This document shows positions 1 to 11,818 of a stretch of 64,000 bases of DNA, one piece after another. Position numbers and translations under genes: made by a program. The stretch comes from Nocardioides sp. zg-1228 (lineage in GTDB: Bacteria > Actinomycetota > Actinomycetes > Propionibacteriales > Nocardioidaceae): NCBI RefSeq assembly GCF_017086465.1, contig NZ_CP070961.1, positions 2,046,001-2,110,000 on the forward strand. The letters are read 5' to 3'. The notes below the pieces were generated by a model. That model was given only the letters and a program-made list of their open reading frames with translations. It ran no database searches and was not told the DNA's origin. The number at the start of each line of letters is the position of its first letter. Position 1 is the stretch's first letter.

Positions 1-950
1 AGGCGACCGGCGAGGACGCGCAGACCGGGATCTTCGACTCGATGGCCTCCATCGCCCCACCGGTCGGCCGCGGCTGGGAATACCTCACCGGCGGCCACTG
101 GGACTGGGACGCCGAGCTCGCCGAGGTGCCCGAGCTGCTCGCGGAGAAGCTCACGGCACCCACCGTCGAGGCCGGCACCTACGACCTGGTCGTCGACCCG
201 TCCAACCTGTGGCTCACGATCCACGAGTCGATCGGCCACGCCACCGAGCTCGACCGCGCGCTCGGCTACGAGGCCAACTACGCCGGCACCTCGTTCGCGA
301 CCTACGACAAGCTCGGCACCCTGCGCTACGGCTCGCCCGTCATGAACGTGCGCGGCGACCGCACCCAGGAGCACGGCCTGGCCACCGTCGGCTACGACGA
401 CGAGGGCGTGGAGACCCAGGCCTGGGACATCGTCCGCGACGGCGTCCTGGTGGGCTACCAGCTGGACCGCTCGATGGGCCACCTCAAGCCCGAGCTCAAC
501 GGCGGCCGCTCCAACGGCTGCGCCTACGCCGACTCCCCCGGCCACATCCCGATCCAGCGGATGGCCAACGTGTCCCTGATGCCGGGCACCGACGATCTCG
601 GCACCGACGACCTCGTCTCCCGCGTGGAGCGGGGCATCTACGTGGTCGGCGACAAGTCGTGGTCGATCGACATGCAACGCTTCAACTTCCAGTTCACCGG
701 CCAGCGGTTCTACAAGATCACCGACGGCCGGCTCGACGGCATGCTCCGCGACGTCGCCTACCAGGCGACGACCACCGACTTCTGGGGCTCGATGGAGGCC
801 GTCGGCGGTCCCGACACCTGGGTCCTCGGCGGCGCCTTCAACTGCGGCAAGGCCCAGCCCGGCCAGGTCGCGGCGGTCAGCCACGGCTGTCCGAGCGCTC
901 TCTTCCGCGGGGTCAACATCCTCAACACCATGGACGAGGCGGGCCACTGA
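1..950 (+). CDS. tldD: TldD metalloprotease (5' end outside window)
   Basis: This is the C-terminal two thirds of TldD, the catalytic half of the TldD/TldE zinc protease. In known cases the pair trims peptide substrates such as microcin precursors and unfolded peptides. The frame is open from base 3 with no start codon, so the gene begins upstream. The signature is HESIGHATELDRALG, in which HExxxH supplies the zinc ligands and the glutamate. The product ends in GCPSALFRGVNILNTMDEAGH, typical of the family. tldE follows at 2284, but about 1.3 kb of other DNA separates them here, whereas the pair is normally adjacent. A diverged copy of the last 45 codons lies at 2147-2284. Confidence 0.93.
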   Translation, partial: ATGEDAQTGIFDSMASIAPPVGRGWEYLTGGHWDWDAELAEVPELLAEKLTAPTVEAGTYDLVVDPSNLWLTIHESIGHATELDRALGYEANYAGTSFATYDKLGTLRYGSPVMNVRGDRTQEHGLATVGYDDEGVETQAWDIVRDGVLVGYQLDRSMGHLKPELNGGRSNGCAYADSPGHIPIQRMANVSLMPGTDDLGTDDLVSRVERGIYVVGDKSWSIDMQRFNFQFTGQRFYKITDGRLDGMLRDVAYQATTTDFWGSMEAVGGPDTWVLGGAFNCGKAQPGQVAAVSHGCPSALFRGVNILNTMDEAGH

Positions 951-1171
951 CCATGTGTTCTCTGTCGGCAGGCGCGGACGACCGAGACGCACCCACACGA
1001 GGCTGAGCGCTCGAGTGTAGTTCCACGTCACGTGGGTACAGCCGTACCAGGCGGAACACGTCCAGCGCGCGTTGGGGCTCTGCCAGGTCCACGGGGTCGA
1101 GAAGACGGCCCCGTGGACCGATACCGTGGTTCGCGTGGACCAACAAGACCTTGGAGTGAGAGGCTGGGGGC

Positions 1172-1867
1172 GTGGGTGAGGAATCGATCTCGGACCGCAT
1201 GGCGGCCGCTGCCCGAGAGATGCAGGACCAAGGTGACCCCGCGGCCACTGTGAAGAGCGCCGTCGAACTGCTGGTGCGGAATGTGGAGGGATGTCACTCC
1301 GCGAGCATCTCGCTCGTGTACGGCAAGCAGCGGGTGGAGACTCCGGCTGCCAGTGACGAGGTAGCAGCGGTGGGCGACCGGCTGCAAGCCGAGCTCGGCG
1401 AAGGACCTGCCCTCGACACGCTGTGGCACGTGGACACGGTCTACGTTCCCGACCTTGCTGCCGACGGTCGTTGGCGCAGGTGGGGAGCGGCGCTTCACGA
1501 GGCGACGGGAGCGCGCAGCGTCTTGACCTTCCGCTTGTTCACGATCAAGGACATCGTCGGCGCTCTGAGCATGTACTCGACCGAGGCCGACGCGTTCAGC
1601 GCTGAGGACAAGTCCGAGGGCATGGCTCTCGCGGCGCACATCGCCCTCGCCGTACTGGCCGCGCAAAGGCTGGACCAGTACGAGGCGGCCTTGGACTCCC
1701 GCACCCTGATCGGTCAGGCGTGCGGTGTGGTGATGGAGCGCTACGACGTCGATGCGGATCGCGCGATGGCCCTGCTGACCCGGCTCTCCTCGACGCACAA
1801 CGTCAAGCTGCGCCAGGTCGCCATCGAGCTGATCAACACCCGCCGTCTTCCGTCACCCTCGTCCTAG
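1172..1867 (+). CDS. GAF-ANTAR domain RNA-binding antiterminator regulator
   Basis: The product has 231 residues. Residues about 25-165 form a GAF-type sensor domain. The last 60 residues form an ANTAR domain (around SRTLIGQACGVVMERYDVDA and AMALLTRLSS). ANTAR proteins bind paired hairpins in nascent RNA and prevent termination; actinobacterial GAF-ANTAR proteins usually lack a receiver domain. I chose the GTG at 1172 because a purine-rich stretch (GAGAGGCTGGGGG) precedes it; ATG at 1199 is an alternative. The upstream 220 bp hold the inverted repeats CCACGTCACGTGG and GGTAC-N4-GTACC near 1023-1053, possible operator or promoter elements. It sits as an insertion between tldD and tldE and is probably not functionally part of that pair. 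Confidence 0.88.
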   Translation: MGEESISDRMAAAAREMQDQGDPAATVKSAVELLVRNVEGCHSASISLVYGKQRVETPAASDEVAAVGDRLQAELGEGPALDTLWHVDTVYVPDLAADGRWRRWGAALHEATGARSVLTFRLFTIKDIVGALSMYSTEADAFSAEDKSEGMALAAHIALAVLAAQRLDQYEAALDSRTLIGQACGVVMERYDVDADRAMALLTRLSSTHNVKLRQVAIELINTRRLPSPSS

Positions 1868-2146
1868 CCGATCTGGAACTCCCCCATCCCTCCAGCAGAC
1901 CTGGTCCGTTCCGTGAGTTCCATCGCAGGTCTCACCGACCGTGGCACGACACCGGTCGACGGGACGTCACCCACCACTCGAACGACGAAGCGGTGCCCCT
2001 ATGCTGCGAAGACTCCTCGACCACGACCCCTGGAACGAGTCATGCAGCTAGCGATGTTGGGCGCCGGACCCGTCGAACCGATGCCACGCCGGGCGAGACG
2101 ATCCCCCGCCACGAGGACGACGGACCCCGTGGGGCCTCTCGTGCGT

Positions 2147-2284
2147 GACACCTGGGTGGTCGGCGGGGCCTTCGGCTGCGGCAAGGCCCAGCCCGGGCAG
2201 GTCGCGGCGGTCAGCCACGGCTGCCCCACCGCACTGTTCCGCGGCGTCACCATCCTCAACACCCTCGACGAGGCGGGCCACTGA
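2147..2284 (+). pseudogene. duplicated 3' end of tldD
   Basis: These 138 bases repeat the last 138 bases of tldD (813-950), with about 15 mismatches by hand count. They encode the same 45-residue tail (GCPTALFRGVTILNTLDEAGH). Similarity begins abruptly at GACACCTGGGT and runs through the TGA stop, which overlaps the tldE start (TGATG). The piece has no start of its own. The divergence between copies argues against a recent simple duplication and for recombination with DNA from a related strain. Confidence 0.85.
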
Positions 2285-3696
2285 TGACGTCCCCTGCTCT
2301 GCACCCCTCCCTGCACACCCCGCAGCAGCTGGTCGAGCACGCGCTCGCCACCTCGACCGCCGACGACTGCGTCGCGATCGTCCGCGACGTGACCAGCGCC
2401 AACCTGCGCTGGGCCAACAACACGCTCACCACCAACGGTGTGATGACCGAGGTGTCGGTGACGGTCGTCAGCTTCGCCGCCGTCAGCGGGGGCGTGGCGA
2501 CCGGGTCGGTCTCGGGCAGTGCCTCGACGCCCGAGCAGGTCACGGCGCTCGTGCAGGCCGCCGACGCGGCCGCCCGCGCCGGCTCCCCCGCCGAGGACGT
2601 GGCCGAGCTCGTCGCCGACGCCACGTCCCCCGACTGGGACACCGAGCCGGAGACCACCGACATCGGCGTCTACCGCCAGTTCGCGCCGTCGCTGGGCGAG
2701 GCGTTCGCCCAGGCGGGCGCCGAGCAGCGGCTGCTCTACGGCTTCGTCAACCACGACGTCGCCACCACCTACCTCGGCTCGACCCGCGGCCTGCGACTGC
2801 GCCACGTGCAGCCCACCGGGCACTACGCCTGCACCGGCAAGGACGCCTCGCTCACCCGCAGCGCCTGGACCGGGGGCGCCACCCGCGACTTCCGCGACGT
2901 CGACGCGGCCGCCATGGCCGCCACCGTCGCCCAGCGGCTCGCGTGGGCCGAGCGCCGCATCGACCTGCCCGCCGGGCGCTACGACACGATCCTGCCGCCG
3001 TCGTCGGTCGCCGACCTGATGATCGACGCCTACTGGGGCGCCGGCGCGCGGGTGGCCCACGAGGGCGAGTCGGTCTACAGCCGCCGCGGCGGTGGCACCC
3101 GCATCGGCGACAAGGTCGCCGCCCCCGGCGTGAGCCTGTTCTCCGACCCCGCCCACCCCGGGCTCGAGTGCGCGCCCTTCGTGATCGCCGGGGCGTCCGA
3201 CAACACCGACTCGGTGTTCGACAACGGCCTCTCCCTCGAGCGCACCGACTGGATCCGCGACGGGCTGCTCACCGGGCTGCTGCAGACCCGGCACTCCGCC
3301 GGCATGACCGGGCAGCCGGTCACGCCGATGATCGACAACCTGGTGCTCGAGGTCGGCGACGGCGCGGGGACGATCGAGGACATGGTCTCCGGCGTGCAGC
3401 GCGGCCTGCTGCTGACCTGCCTGTGGTACATCCGCGAGGTCGACCCGCAGACGATGCTGCTCACCGGCCTGACCCGCGACGGCGTCTACGTCGTCGAGGA
3501 CGGCGAGATCGTGGGTGCGGCCAACAACTTCCGCTGGAACGAGAGCCCCGTCGACCTGCTCAACCGGTTCACCGCGGCCACCGCCACCGTGCCGAGCTTC
3601 AGCCGCGAGTGGGGCGACGACTACTTCTCGCGCACCGCCACCCCGGCCCTGCGGATCCCCGACTTCAACATGTCGAGCGTGTCGCAGGGCGTCTGA
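2284..3696 (+). CDS. tldE: TldE/PmbA, non-catalytic partner of TldD
   Basis: The product has 470 residues, the normal length for PmbA/TldE. It lacks an HExxxH motif, as expected for the partner subunit. Family segments include VTSANLRWANNTLTTNG near the N-terminus and the closing FNMSSVSQGV. The start ATG overlaps the stop of the relict tldD tail (TGATG), which probably reflects the original translational coupling of tldD to tldE. It is convergent with the gene at 3703, with only 6 bases between the stops and no obvious terminator. Confidence 0.92.
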   Translation: MTSPALHPSLHTPQQLVEHALATSTADDCVAIVRDVTSANLRWANNTLTTNGVMTEVSVTVVSFAAVSGGVATGSVSGSASTPEQVTALVQAADAAARAGSPAEDVAELVADATSPDWDTEPETTDIGVYRQFAPSLGEAFAQAGAEQRLLYGFVNHDVATTYLGSTRGLRLRHVQPTGHYACTGKDASLTRSAWTGGATRDFRDVDAAAMAATVAQRLAWAERRIDLPAGRYDTILPPSSVADLMIDAYWGAGARVAHEGESVYSRRGGGTRIGDKVAAPGVSLFSDPAHPGLECAPFVIAGASDNTDSVFDNGLSLERTDWIRDGLLTGLLQTRHSAGMTGQPVTPMIDNLVLEVGDGAGTIEDMVSGVQRGLLLTCLWYIREVDPQTMLLTGLTRDGVYVVEDGEIVGAANNFRWNESPVDLLNRFTAATATVPSFSREWGDDYFSRTATPALRIPDFNMSSVSQGV

Positions 3697-3702
3697 GCCG
3701 CC

Positions 3703-3981
3703 TCAGCGCATCCGCTGCACCCGCTGGCGGTGCTGCGAGCTGTTGTCACCGTCGATGTCGGAGTCGCGGGTGCGCGAGATGTGGTCGATCTTCTCCTCGT
3801 CGCCCTGCACCGGCTGCGCCGTGATGAGGGTGTCGCGCTCGTAGGCGTGCGACTTGTCGGTGTTGCGGTAGTAGCGGTAGAGCGCCCAGTAGGTCGCGAC
3901 CGCCCCCGCCGGCCCCGCGGCGAGGATCCACAGCGGCGACGAGTCGCCGGACATGACGACGTCGAGCAGCCACGTGCTCAT
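3703..3981 (-). CDS. small single-span membrane protein
   Basis: The product has 92 residues. One hydrophobic segment (residues about 16-35, SSPLWILAAGPAGAVATYWA) is followed by a basic-aromatic stretch and a charged, hydrophilic tail. The start ATG overlaps the stop of the zinc-ribbon gene (ATGA), so the two are translationally coupled and probably work together at the membrane. I do not recognise a named family. Its place as last gene after the SPFH and zinc-ribbon genes suggests a membrane anchor or partner. Confidence 0.75.
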   Translation of the reverse strand: MSTWLLDVVMSGDSSPLWILAAGPAGAVATYWALYRYYRNTDKSHAYERDTLITAQPVQGDEEKIDHISRTRDSDIDGDNSSQHRQRVQRMR

Positions 3982-5243
3982 GACATCGCCACCAGCAGCG
4001 CGCCGGCGGCGCCCTCGAGGACCGTGCCGACGGTGAGCGCCGCGGCGATCAGTCGCCACTGCGACACCGGCACGCTTCCCATGGTCTCGCCGGTGCGCCC
4101 GTTGACCGCGATGTAGTGGAGCACCTTGGTGTTCTCCTGGTAGTAGGAGTAGAGCCAGACCGGCAGGTACATCGAGATCCACCGTGACCCGCCGACGTCC
4201 ACCTTCTCCTGCTCCCACCGCACCCCGCGGTCGAACTTCGACAGCGAGTCGTGCACCTGGGCGCGGCCGATGGAGAGCAGCTGGTCCTCCAGGACCGGGC
4301 GGAGGTCGTCCACGTCGAGGTCGCGCTTCTCGCTGGTGTAGCCGACGAGATAGCTGGCGTTCCACCTCACGGCGTTCTTGGTGTCGAACGGCAGGATCGT
4401 GTTGATGATGTTGTTGGTCGTGGAGGAGTCCGAGCTCGCCCGCGCGGCAGCGCCCTCGACGGTGAGGTCGTCGACGGTGAACGACACCGACCGCCGCACG
4501 CGGTAGACGTCGGCGGCGTAGTAGGTGACGTCGTTGTCGCCGCTCTTCTCGGTCCACCGCCGTGTCTGCACCTCGCCCTCTCCGACGTAGGCCGTGTCGG
4601 CGCGTGCGTCGATGACCAGGTAGGGCAGGTAGACACCGAGGACGTTCTCGGGCACGAACTCGGCCTTGAACCGCGGGTGCGCGAACAGGCGCCGCTTGCC
4701 GGCGAACTCGCGGATCCTCTCGACGGCCTCGGCGTGCGTCAGCCGGAACGGCAGCACCGCGTCGGGCACGGCCCCGTTGGGGGTCTGCTGGTTGACGTTG
4801 AGCGTGTGCCGGCACCAGTGGCAGCGGGCGTTCATCGTGTGCGCGGTGTCGACGACGACCTCGGCGCCGCAGCCGCCGCACTTCAACGTCACCTGCGCCG
4901 CGGCGTCGGCGGCGATGTGCCCGGCGCCGCCGGCGATGACGGTGCCCTCGAGCTCGTCGATGCCCTCGCCGAGGCCGAGCGCCTCCTCGACCCGCGACTC
5001 CTCCCACTGGTGGCGGCAGAACAGGCACACGAGCATGCCAGTCGACGCCCGCAGCTGCACGTCGGTCGAGCCGCACTTGGGGCAGCGGTTGATCCCGTCG
5101 GCGAGCGAGTCGTTGACGGTCTGGATGTCCGGTCCCGGCTCCGGGTCGGCACGTGCCGCGGCCAGCTCCTCCTCGAGCGGCAGCGGCGGTCCGTCGAACA
5201 CCGGGGCGTCGGGGTCCCGCGGCGGTGGGGCGTCCTGCGTCAT
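3978..5243 (-). CDS. double zinc-ribbon membrane protein (TFIIB-type zinc ribbon)
   Basis: The product has 421 residues. An acidic, proline-rich N-terminus precedes two four-cysteine ribbons: C54/C57 with C73/C76, and C122/C125 with C141/C144. Next comes a long beta-rich region containing several aromatic motifs. The C-terminus is hydrophobic (residues about 397-418), a likely membrane span. Proteins of this type are annotated in actinobacteria as TFIIB-type zinc-ribbon proteins; a role in transcription is not implied. It lies 13 bases after the SPFH gene and overlaps the next small membrane-protein gene. The layout recalls the Bacillus ydjG/ydjI pair, in which a zinc-ribbon membrane protein partners an SPFH protein. 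Confidence 0.82.
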   Translation of the reverse strand: MTQDAPPPRDPDAPVFDGPPLPLEEELAAARADPEPGPDIQTVNDSLADGINRCPKCGSTDVQLRASTGMLVCLFCRHQWEESRVEEALGLGEGIDELEGTVIAGGAGHIAADAAAQVTLKCGGCGAEVVVDTAHTMNARCHWCRHTLNVNQQTPNGAVPDAVLPFRLTHAEAVERIREFAGKRRLFAHPRFKAEFVPENVLGVYLPYLVIDARADTAYVGEGEVQTRRWTEKSGDNDVTYYAADVYRVRRSVSFTVDDLTVEGAAARASSDSSTTNNIINTILPFDTKNAVRWNASYLVGYTSEKRDLDVDDLRPVLEDQLLSIGRAQVHDSLSKFDRGVRWEQEKVDVGGSRWISMYLPVWLYSYYQENTKVLHYIAVNGRTGETMGSVPVSQWRLIAAALTVGTVLEGAAGALLVAMS

Positions 5244-5256
5244 CTCACGTCCCGTC

Positions 5257-6438
5257 TCAGAGTCCGAGCGCCTTGGCCTTCGCCGCGTCGTAGTCCTCCT
5301 GGGTGATCAGGCCGGCGTCGAGCATCTGCTTGGCCCTCGTGAGCATCGCGACCGGGTCCTCGGCGGCGGGAGCCGCTGGAGCATCGGCAGGAGTGGGTGC
5401 GGCGGGCGCCTGCTCGGTGGGCTGCTGCAGGCCGCCCAGGCCCATCCCCCCGGCTGCCATGCCCATCCCGATGACGCCCCCGGGACCGGCGTTCTCACCG
5501 GCGGCCTCGATGCCCGCAGCGACGGACGCCTGGAGGTTGGCGTTGCCGCGCGCACCGGAGAGGGCGTCGGCCCGCTGGACGTTGGCGAGCAGCTCGCGGG
5601 TGGTGGCGTCGTACTCGATGGAGATGATCGCCGTCTTGACGATCTCGAGCCCGCGGTCGGTGCGCCAGCGGTAGTTGTCCTCGACGGCGGCCGACAGCGA
5701 CTGCGCGAAGCCGACGGAGTCCTGCTGGAGCCGGGCGATCCGGTTGCCCTTCGCCGGATCGTTGGTGTACATCGAGAAGGCGGGGGCGAGCGAGCCGACG
5801 ACCTCGTTGAAGAGCTGCTCGCCCGCGGGGTTGTCGAGGTCGGTGAAGTCGAAGACGGCGCGACCCTCGATCACCCCCGCCGGGACGAAGTTGCGGATGA
5901 AGGTCAGCGGGTCGGTGATCTTGAGGGTGTAGGTGCCGCGGGTGACGGCACCGACCTGGGTGTTGAGGAAGGCGTCGTCCCAGTAGATCTCGGACTGGGT
6001 GCCGAACTTGTTGTTGGGAAGCTCCTTGAGCGCGACGAACAGCGCCGTCTGCTGCGCGCCGGGACGACCGCCGAACTTGAAGCGCTCCCAGCTCTGCTTG
6101 ACGATCGACTCGACGAGCCCGCCGCCGGAGAAGACCGACTGCGACGAGGGCTCCCCGGAGTCCCAGATGTAGCCGCCCGGCTGGGCGGCGAACCCGGTGA
6201 ACGCGCCGTCCTCCATCAGCACCAGGCCGTAGCCCTCCGGGACGACGATCTTCGACCCGTCGGTGATGATGCCGTCGGACGCACCGGGGTTGGCGCCGCG
6301 TCCGGCGTTCTGGTCCTTGCGGACCGCCGGGAACACCGCCGCGGTCGCGGAGATCCCCTCGGGGACGCCGAAGAAGTCGAGCCACTGGTCCGCGAGCGTG
6401 CCGCCGATGGCGCCGCTCACCGCCTGGAAGAGTCCCAT
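5257..6438 (-). CDS. SPFH-domain protein with C-terminal SHOCT motif
   Basis: The product has about 393 residues. The central part (about 40-270) resembles the virion-core/YdjI branch of SPFH proteins, which form membrane-associated oligomers. A short glycine/methionine-rich region, then an Ala/Pro linker, leads to a terminal SHOCT-like helix pair (LTRAKQMLDAGLITQEDYDA). I chose the ATG at 6438 because GGAGG lies about 7 bases upstream; the in-frame ATG at 6444 would leave almost no spacing. It is the first gene of a three-gene minus-strand operon with the zinc-ribbon and small membrane proteins, suggesting a membrane-stress or membrane-organising role. Confidence 0.83.
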   Translation of the reverse strand: MGLFQAVSGAIGGTLADQWLDFFGVPEGISATAAVFPAVRKDQNAGRGANPGASDGIITDGSKIVVPEGYGLVLMEDGAFTGFAAQPGGYIWDSGEPSSQSVFSGGGLVESIVKQSWERFKFGGRPGAQQTALFVALKELPNNKFGTQSEIYWDDAFLNTQVGAVTRGTYTLKITDPLTFIRNFVPAGVIEGRAVFDFTDLDNPAGEQLFNEVVGSLAPAFSMYTNDPAKGNRIARLQQDSVGFAQSLSAAVEDNYRWRTDRGLEIVKTAIISIEYDATTRELLANVQRADALSGARGNANLQASVAAGIEAAGENAGPGGVIGMGMAAGGMGLGGLQQPTEQAPAAPTPADAPAAPAAEDPVAMLTRAKQMLDAGLITQEDYDAAKAKALGL

Positions 6439-6574
6439 GCCCATGCCTCCGATGCCTGCAGTGCGGGCGGATCCGCCCGGCGGACACAGTATCGGCCCGG
6501 CGCCCCGGAGGCAGGCGATCAGCCGTGCGGCGCGTCCTTGCGCGGGACGTCGGGGCCGGGCCGGGTCAGGCCGG

Positions 6575-7867
6575 TCAGGGTCGTCGCGGGTGGCCGCCCG
6601 GGATCTCCACGTCGGGGTCGTAGGGCGTGCGCGTGTAGACGAACGTCGCGCACTCCAGGTGGTGGATCGTCCCGTCGGGTCGGCGCACGAGCACCAGCTG
6701 CTCGCCGCGGTGGTAGCCGAGCACGCCGATGAGCACGCCGTGGACGAGCTCGAACCGGTCGGTGACGACGTTGCCGCGGGCCATCGCCCGCAGCTCGAGC
6801 CCGTCGTTGTGCCACCGCACGTCGTAGGCCGTGTTGCCCCAGAACCACAGCCCGGGCACACCTGACACGTCGTCGGGCACCACCACGGTGGGACGCCACG
6901 GCGCCGGGCGGGTGTCGTCGGCGTCCGGGTCGCCCTCGATGAGCGCGACGGCGAGCTCGCGCGGGTCGATGCCCGTGGTCGCGTTGGCCAGGACCGCGGC
7001 ACCGATGCCGCTGCCCGGGTCGACGTGCAGCGCCGCCAGGAAGCCCGGCATCGAGCCGTTGTGGCCGACCAGGCGTCCGCCGGGATGGACGCCCAGCATC
7101 AGGCCCAGTCCGTAGTCGGGGGTCACCGGCCGCTGCATCTCCGTCAGCGATGACGCCGACAGCAGGTCGGGCCGCGCACCGCCCAGCACCTGTCCCCACG
7201 TGACGAGGTCGGCCAGCGTCGACCACAGCTGCCCGGCGGGGGCCATCGCGCCGGTGTCGGTCAGCGGCTCGTGCACCCGGATGCCGGTGAAGTGGTCGAC
7301 GCTCCAGCCCGGCTGGGCGCCGGGGCGGGGCAGGTAGGACGTGGCACGCAGGCCCAGCGGCCGCAGCAGGCGATCCGTGACGAGCTCGCGCCAGGTCGCG
7401 CCGAAGCGGCGGGCCACGACCTCGCCCAGCAGGGCGAAGCCGAGGTTGGAGTAGTGGAACCAGGCGCCGGCGGGCGCCACCCGGCCGCTGCCGTCGTTGG
7501 CGGCCACGAGCGCCGCGAAGTCGCCGCCACGGGTGCGCTCCCACCACGGTCCGCGCGGCTCGCTCTGCATCCCCGAGCTGTGGGCCAGCGCCTCGCGCAG
7601 GGTCACCTCGCCGTAGCCGACGTCGCCGAGGTGGTCGGCGAGCGGGTCGTCGAGGTCGAGCAGGCCGGCGTCGCGGGCCTGGACGACGAGCACGGCGGTC
7701 ATCGTCTTGGTGATCGACCCGATCCGGTACTGCCCGTCGAGGCCGGGGGCCTGGCCGGCGCCGCCCGCCCACACCGCGCCGTAGCGGTCGAAGACCGCGC
7801 CGACCACGGACGTCAGCCGGCCCTCGGCCTGCGCGACGTCGAGCAGTCGCTGACGCTGGTCGCTCAC
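6575..7867 (-). CDS. serine hydrolase, beta-lactamase/DD-peptidase (class C) fold
   Basis: The product has 430 residues. The three active-site motifs of penicillin-binding-type hydrolases are present: S51-I-T-K54 (SxxK), Y139-S-N141 (YxN) and H269-N-G271 in place of KTG. The C-terminal 120 residues form a separate beta-rich domain. There is no signal peptide, so the enzyme is probably cytoplasmic. Relatives are esterases, D-aminopeptidases or beta-lactamase-like proteins, and the substrate cannot be read from sequence. It is downstream of gcvP on the same strand but separated by about 120 bases holding a tandem repeat. Confidence 0.85.
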   Translation of the reverse strand: MSDQRQRLLDVAQAEGRLTSVVGAVFDRYGAVWAGGAGQAPGLDGQYRIGSITKTMTAVLVVQARDAGLLDLDDPLADHLGDVGYGEVTLREALAHSSGMQSEPRGPWWERTRGGDFAALVAANDGSGRVAPAGAWFHYSNLGFALLGEVVARRFGATWRELVTDRLLRPLGLRATSYLPRPGAQPGWSVDHFTGIRVHEPLTDTGAMAPAGQLWSTLADLVTWGQVLGGARPDLLSASSLTEMQRPVTPDYGLGLMLGVHPGGRLVGHNGSMPGFLAALHVDPGSGIGAAVLANATTGIDPRELAVALIEGDPDADDTRPAPWRPTVVVPDDVSGVPGLWFWGNTAYDVRWHNDGLELRAMARGNVVTDRFELVHGVLIGVLGYHRGEQLVLVRRPDGTIHHLECATFVYTRTPYDPDVEIPGGHPRRP

Positions 7868-7931
7868 GACACGACCCTAGGCCAGGTGGCCGCCGGCGGT
7901 CGGGGAACCCGCGCCCAGGCGTCGGCCCCGG

Positions 7932-7986
7932 CCGTCACTCCCAGCCGTCACTCCCAGCCGTCGGTCCCAGCCGTCGGTCCCAGCTG

Positions 7987-7996
<10 letters not shown>
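7932..7996. repeat. 13-bp tandem repeat, five units, at the 3' end of gcvP
   Basis: Five head-to-tail 13-mers are seen: CCGTCACTCCCAG twice, CCGTCGGTCCCAG twice, then CTGTCAGTCCTGG. The last unit contains the stop codon of gcvP, so the array appears to have expanded from the end of that gene into the spacer before the serine hydrolase. Unit number is a likely strain-variable marker. No terminator hairpin is evident in the array. Confidence 0.85.
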
Positions 7997-10863
<2,867 letters not shown>

Positions 10864-10892
10864 GGGGGCTCCCTGAGGTCGCGTCGCTGGGA

Positions 10893-11030
10893 CCTCCCCC
10901 TCTGTCGGTCGGACGACCTCCAGAGTGCCAGCCCAGTGCGGTCCGGGTGCCTGAGAGGTTCCGGGGAGGAATTGCCCCTTCGGCGCGCGACGCTCGGTCG
11001 GCGAGACCGGGCGCCGCGACTCTCCCGCAT
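10893..11030 (-). promoter_or_regulatory. glycine riboswitch (gcvT element) upstream of gcvP
   Basis: Read on the minus strand, the leader contains the conserved blocks of a glycine aptamer in order. These are GCGGGAGAG, GCCGAAGGGGCAA, ACCTCTCAGGCA and finally GACAGAGGGGGA. Only one aptamer is visible, not the tandem pair often seen. Just downstream, GAGGTC-N10-GACCTC can form a 6-bp hairpin that ends at the ribosome-binding site (AGGGAG), a candidate expression platform acting on translation. Glycine would be expected to switch gcvP on. Motif order and position are seen; the mechanism is inferred. Confidence 0.88.
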
Positions 11031-11174
11031 GGGATGTCGGCGCTGCCGAGTCTAGCGGGAACGCAGGAGAAATGACCGAGGCGCGAAATGACCGAGGCCG
11101 CCCGGTGTGCCCGGGCGGCCTGGTCGGAGGGTGTGGGCCGGTGCTCGTACGGAGAGTGCCGGTGGAGGGTGCGG

Positions 11175-11786
11175 TCAGCCGGTCTGGCGGGCTGCGCGGC
11201 GTGCGGCGAGCTCGTCGCCGGTGACGGAGGCGCCCGGCTGCTCGGCGGTGCGCTCGGAGGGCAGCTCGGCGAGCGTCCCCTCGATCTCGCGCCACACGCC
11301 GCCGATCGCGATGCCGAAGACGCCCTGGCCGCCCTGGAGCAGGTCGATGACCTCGTCGTTGCTGGTGCACTCGTAGACCGAGGCCCCGTCGCTCATGAGG
11401 GTCACGCGGGTCAGGTCGTCGGTGCCGCGCTCGCGCAGGTGCGCCGTGGCGGTGCGGATCTGCTGGAGCGAGATGCCGGCGTCGAGCAGGCGCTTGACGA
11501 CCTTGAGGATCAGGATGTCGCGGAAGGAGTAGAGGCGCTGGGAGCCCGAGCCGGCGGCGCCGCGGACGCTGGGCTCGACGAGGCCGGTGCGGGCCCAGTA
11601 GTCGAGCTGGCGGTAGGTGATGCCGGCGGCGTTGCAGGCCGTGGGACCGCGGTAGCCGGTGTCGCTGGGCAGCGGCGACACGTCGTCGTCGAAGAGCAGC
11701 CCCTGCTCCTGCGCCTTGTCGGCGGCCTCGGCCTCGGCCTTGAGGCGGGCTGCGTCGGCGCCCTGCTCGTTCTCGTTGCTAGCCAC
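11175..11786 (-). CDS. MerR-family regulator (Rv1830-like)
   Basis: The product has 203 residues. The N-terminal 40 residues are acidic. The winged helix-turn-helix around [20 protein letters not shown] and a following helical region ([20 protein letters not shown]) match the MerR family. It lacks the cysteines of metal sensors. I start it at GTG 11786, because GGAGGG precedes that codon by 5 bases. It lies just upstream of gcvP and downstream of the nuclease gene bfn, the same order as Rv1829-Rv1830-gcvB in M. tuberculosis. In that genus the family member affects growth and cell division genes. Confidence 0.88.
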   Translation of the reverse strand: MASNENEQGADAARLKAEAEAADKAQEQGLLFDDDVSPLPSDTGYRGPTACNAAGITYRQLDYWARTGLVEPSVRGAAGSGSQRLYSFRDILILKVVKRLLDAGISLQQIRTATAHLRERGTDDLTRVTLMSDGASVYECTSNDEVIDLLQGGQGVFGIAIGGVWREIEGTLAELPSERTAEQPGASVTGDELAARRAARQTG

Positions 11787-11818
11787 AGTGACCCTCCAGG
11801 TCAGTTCCTCCGCTGAGC

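Noticed and set aside
1999-3294. A 431-codon minus-strand frame opposite tldE
   Set aside because: Composition is G/R/V-rich with no motif, and tldE is clearly the coding strand.
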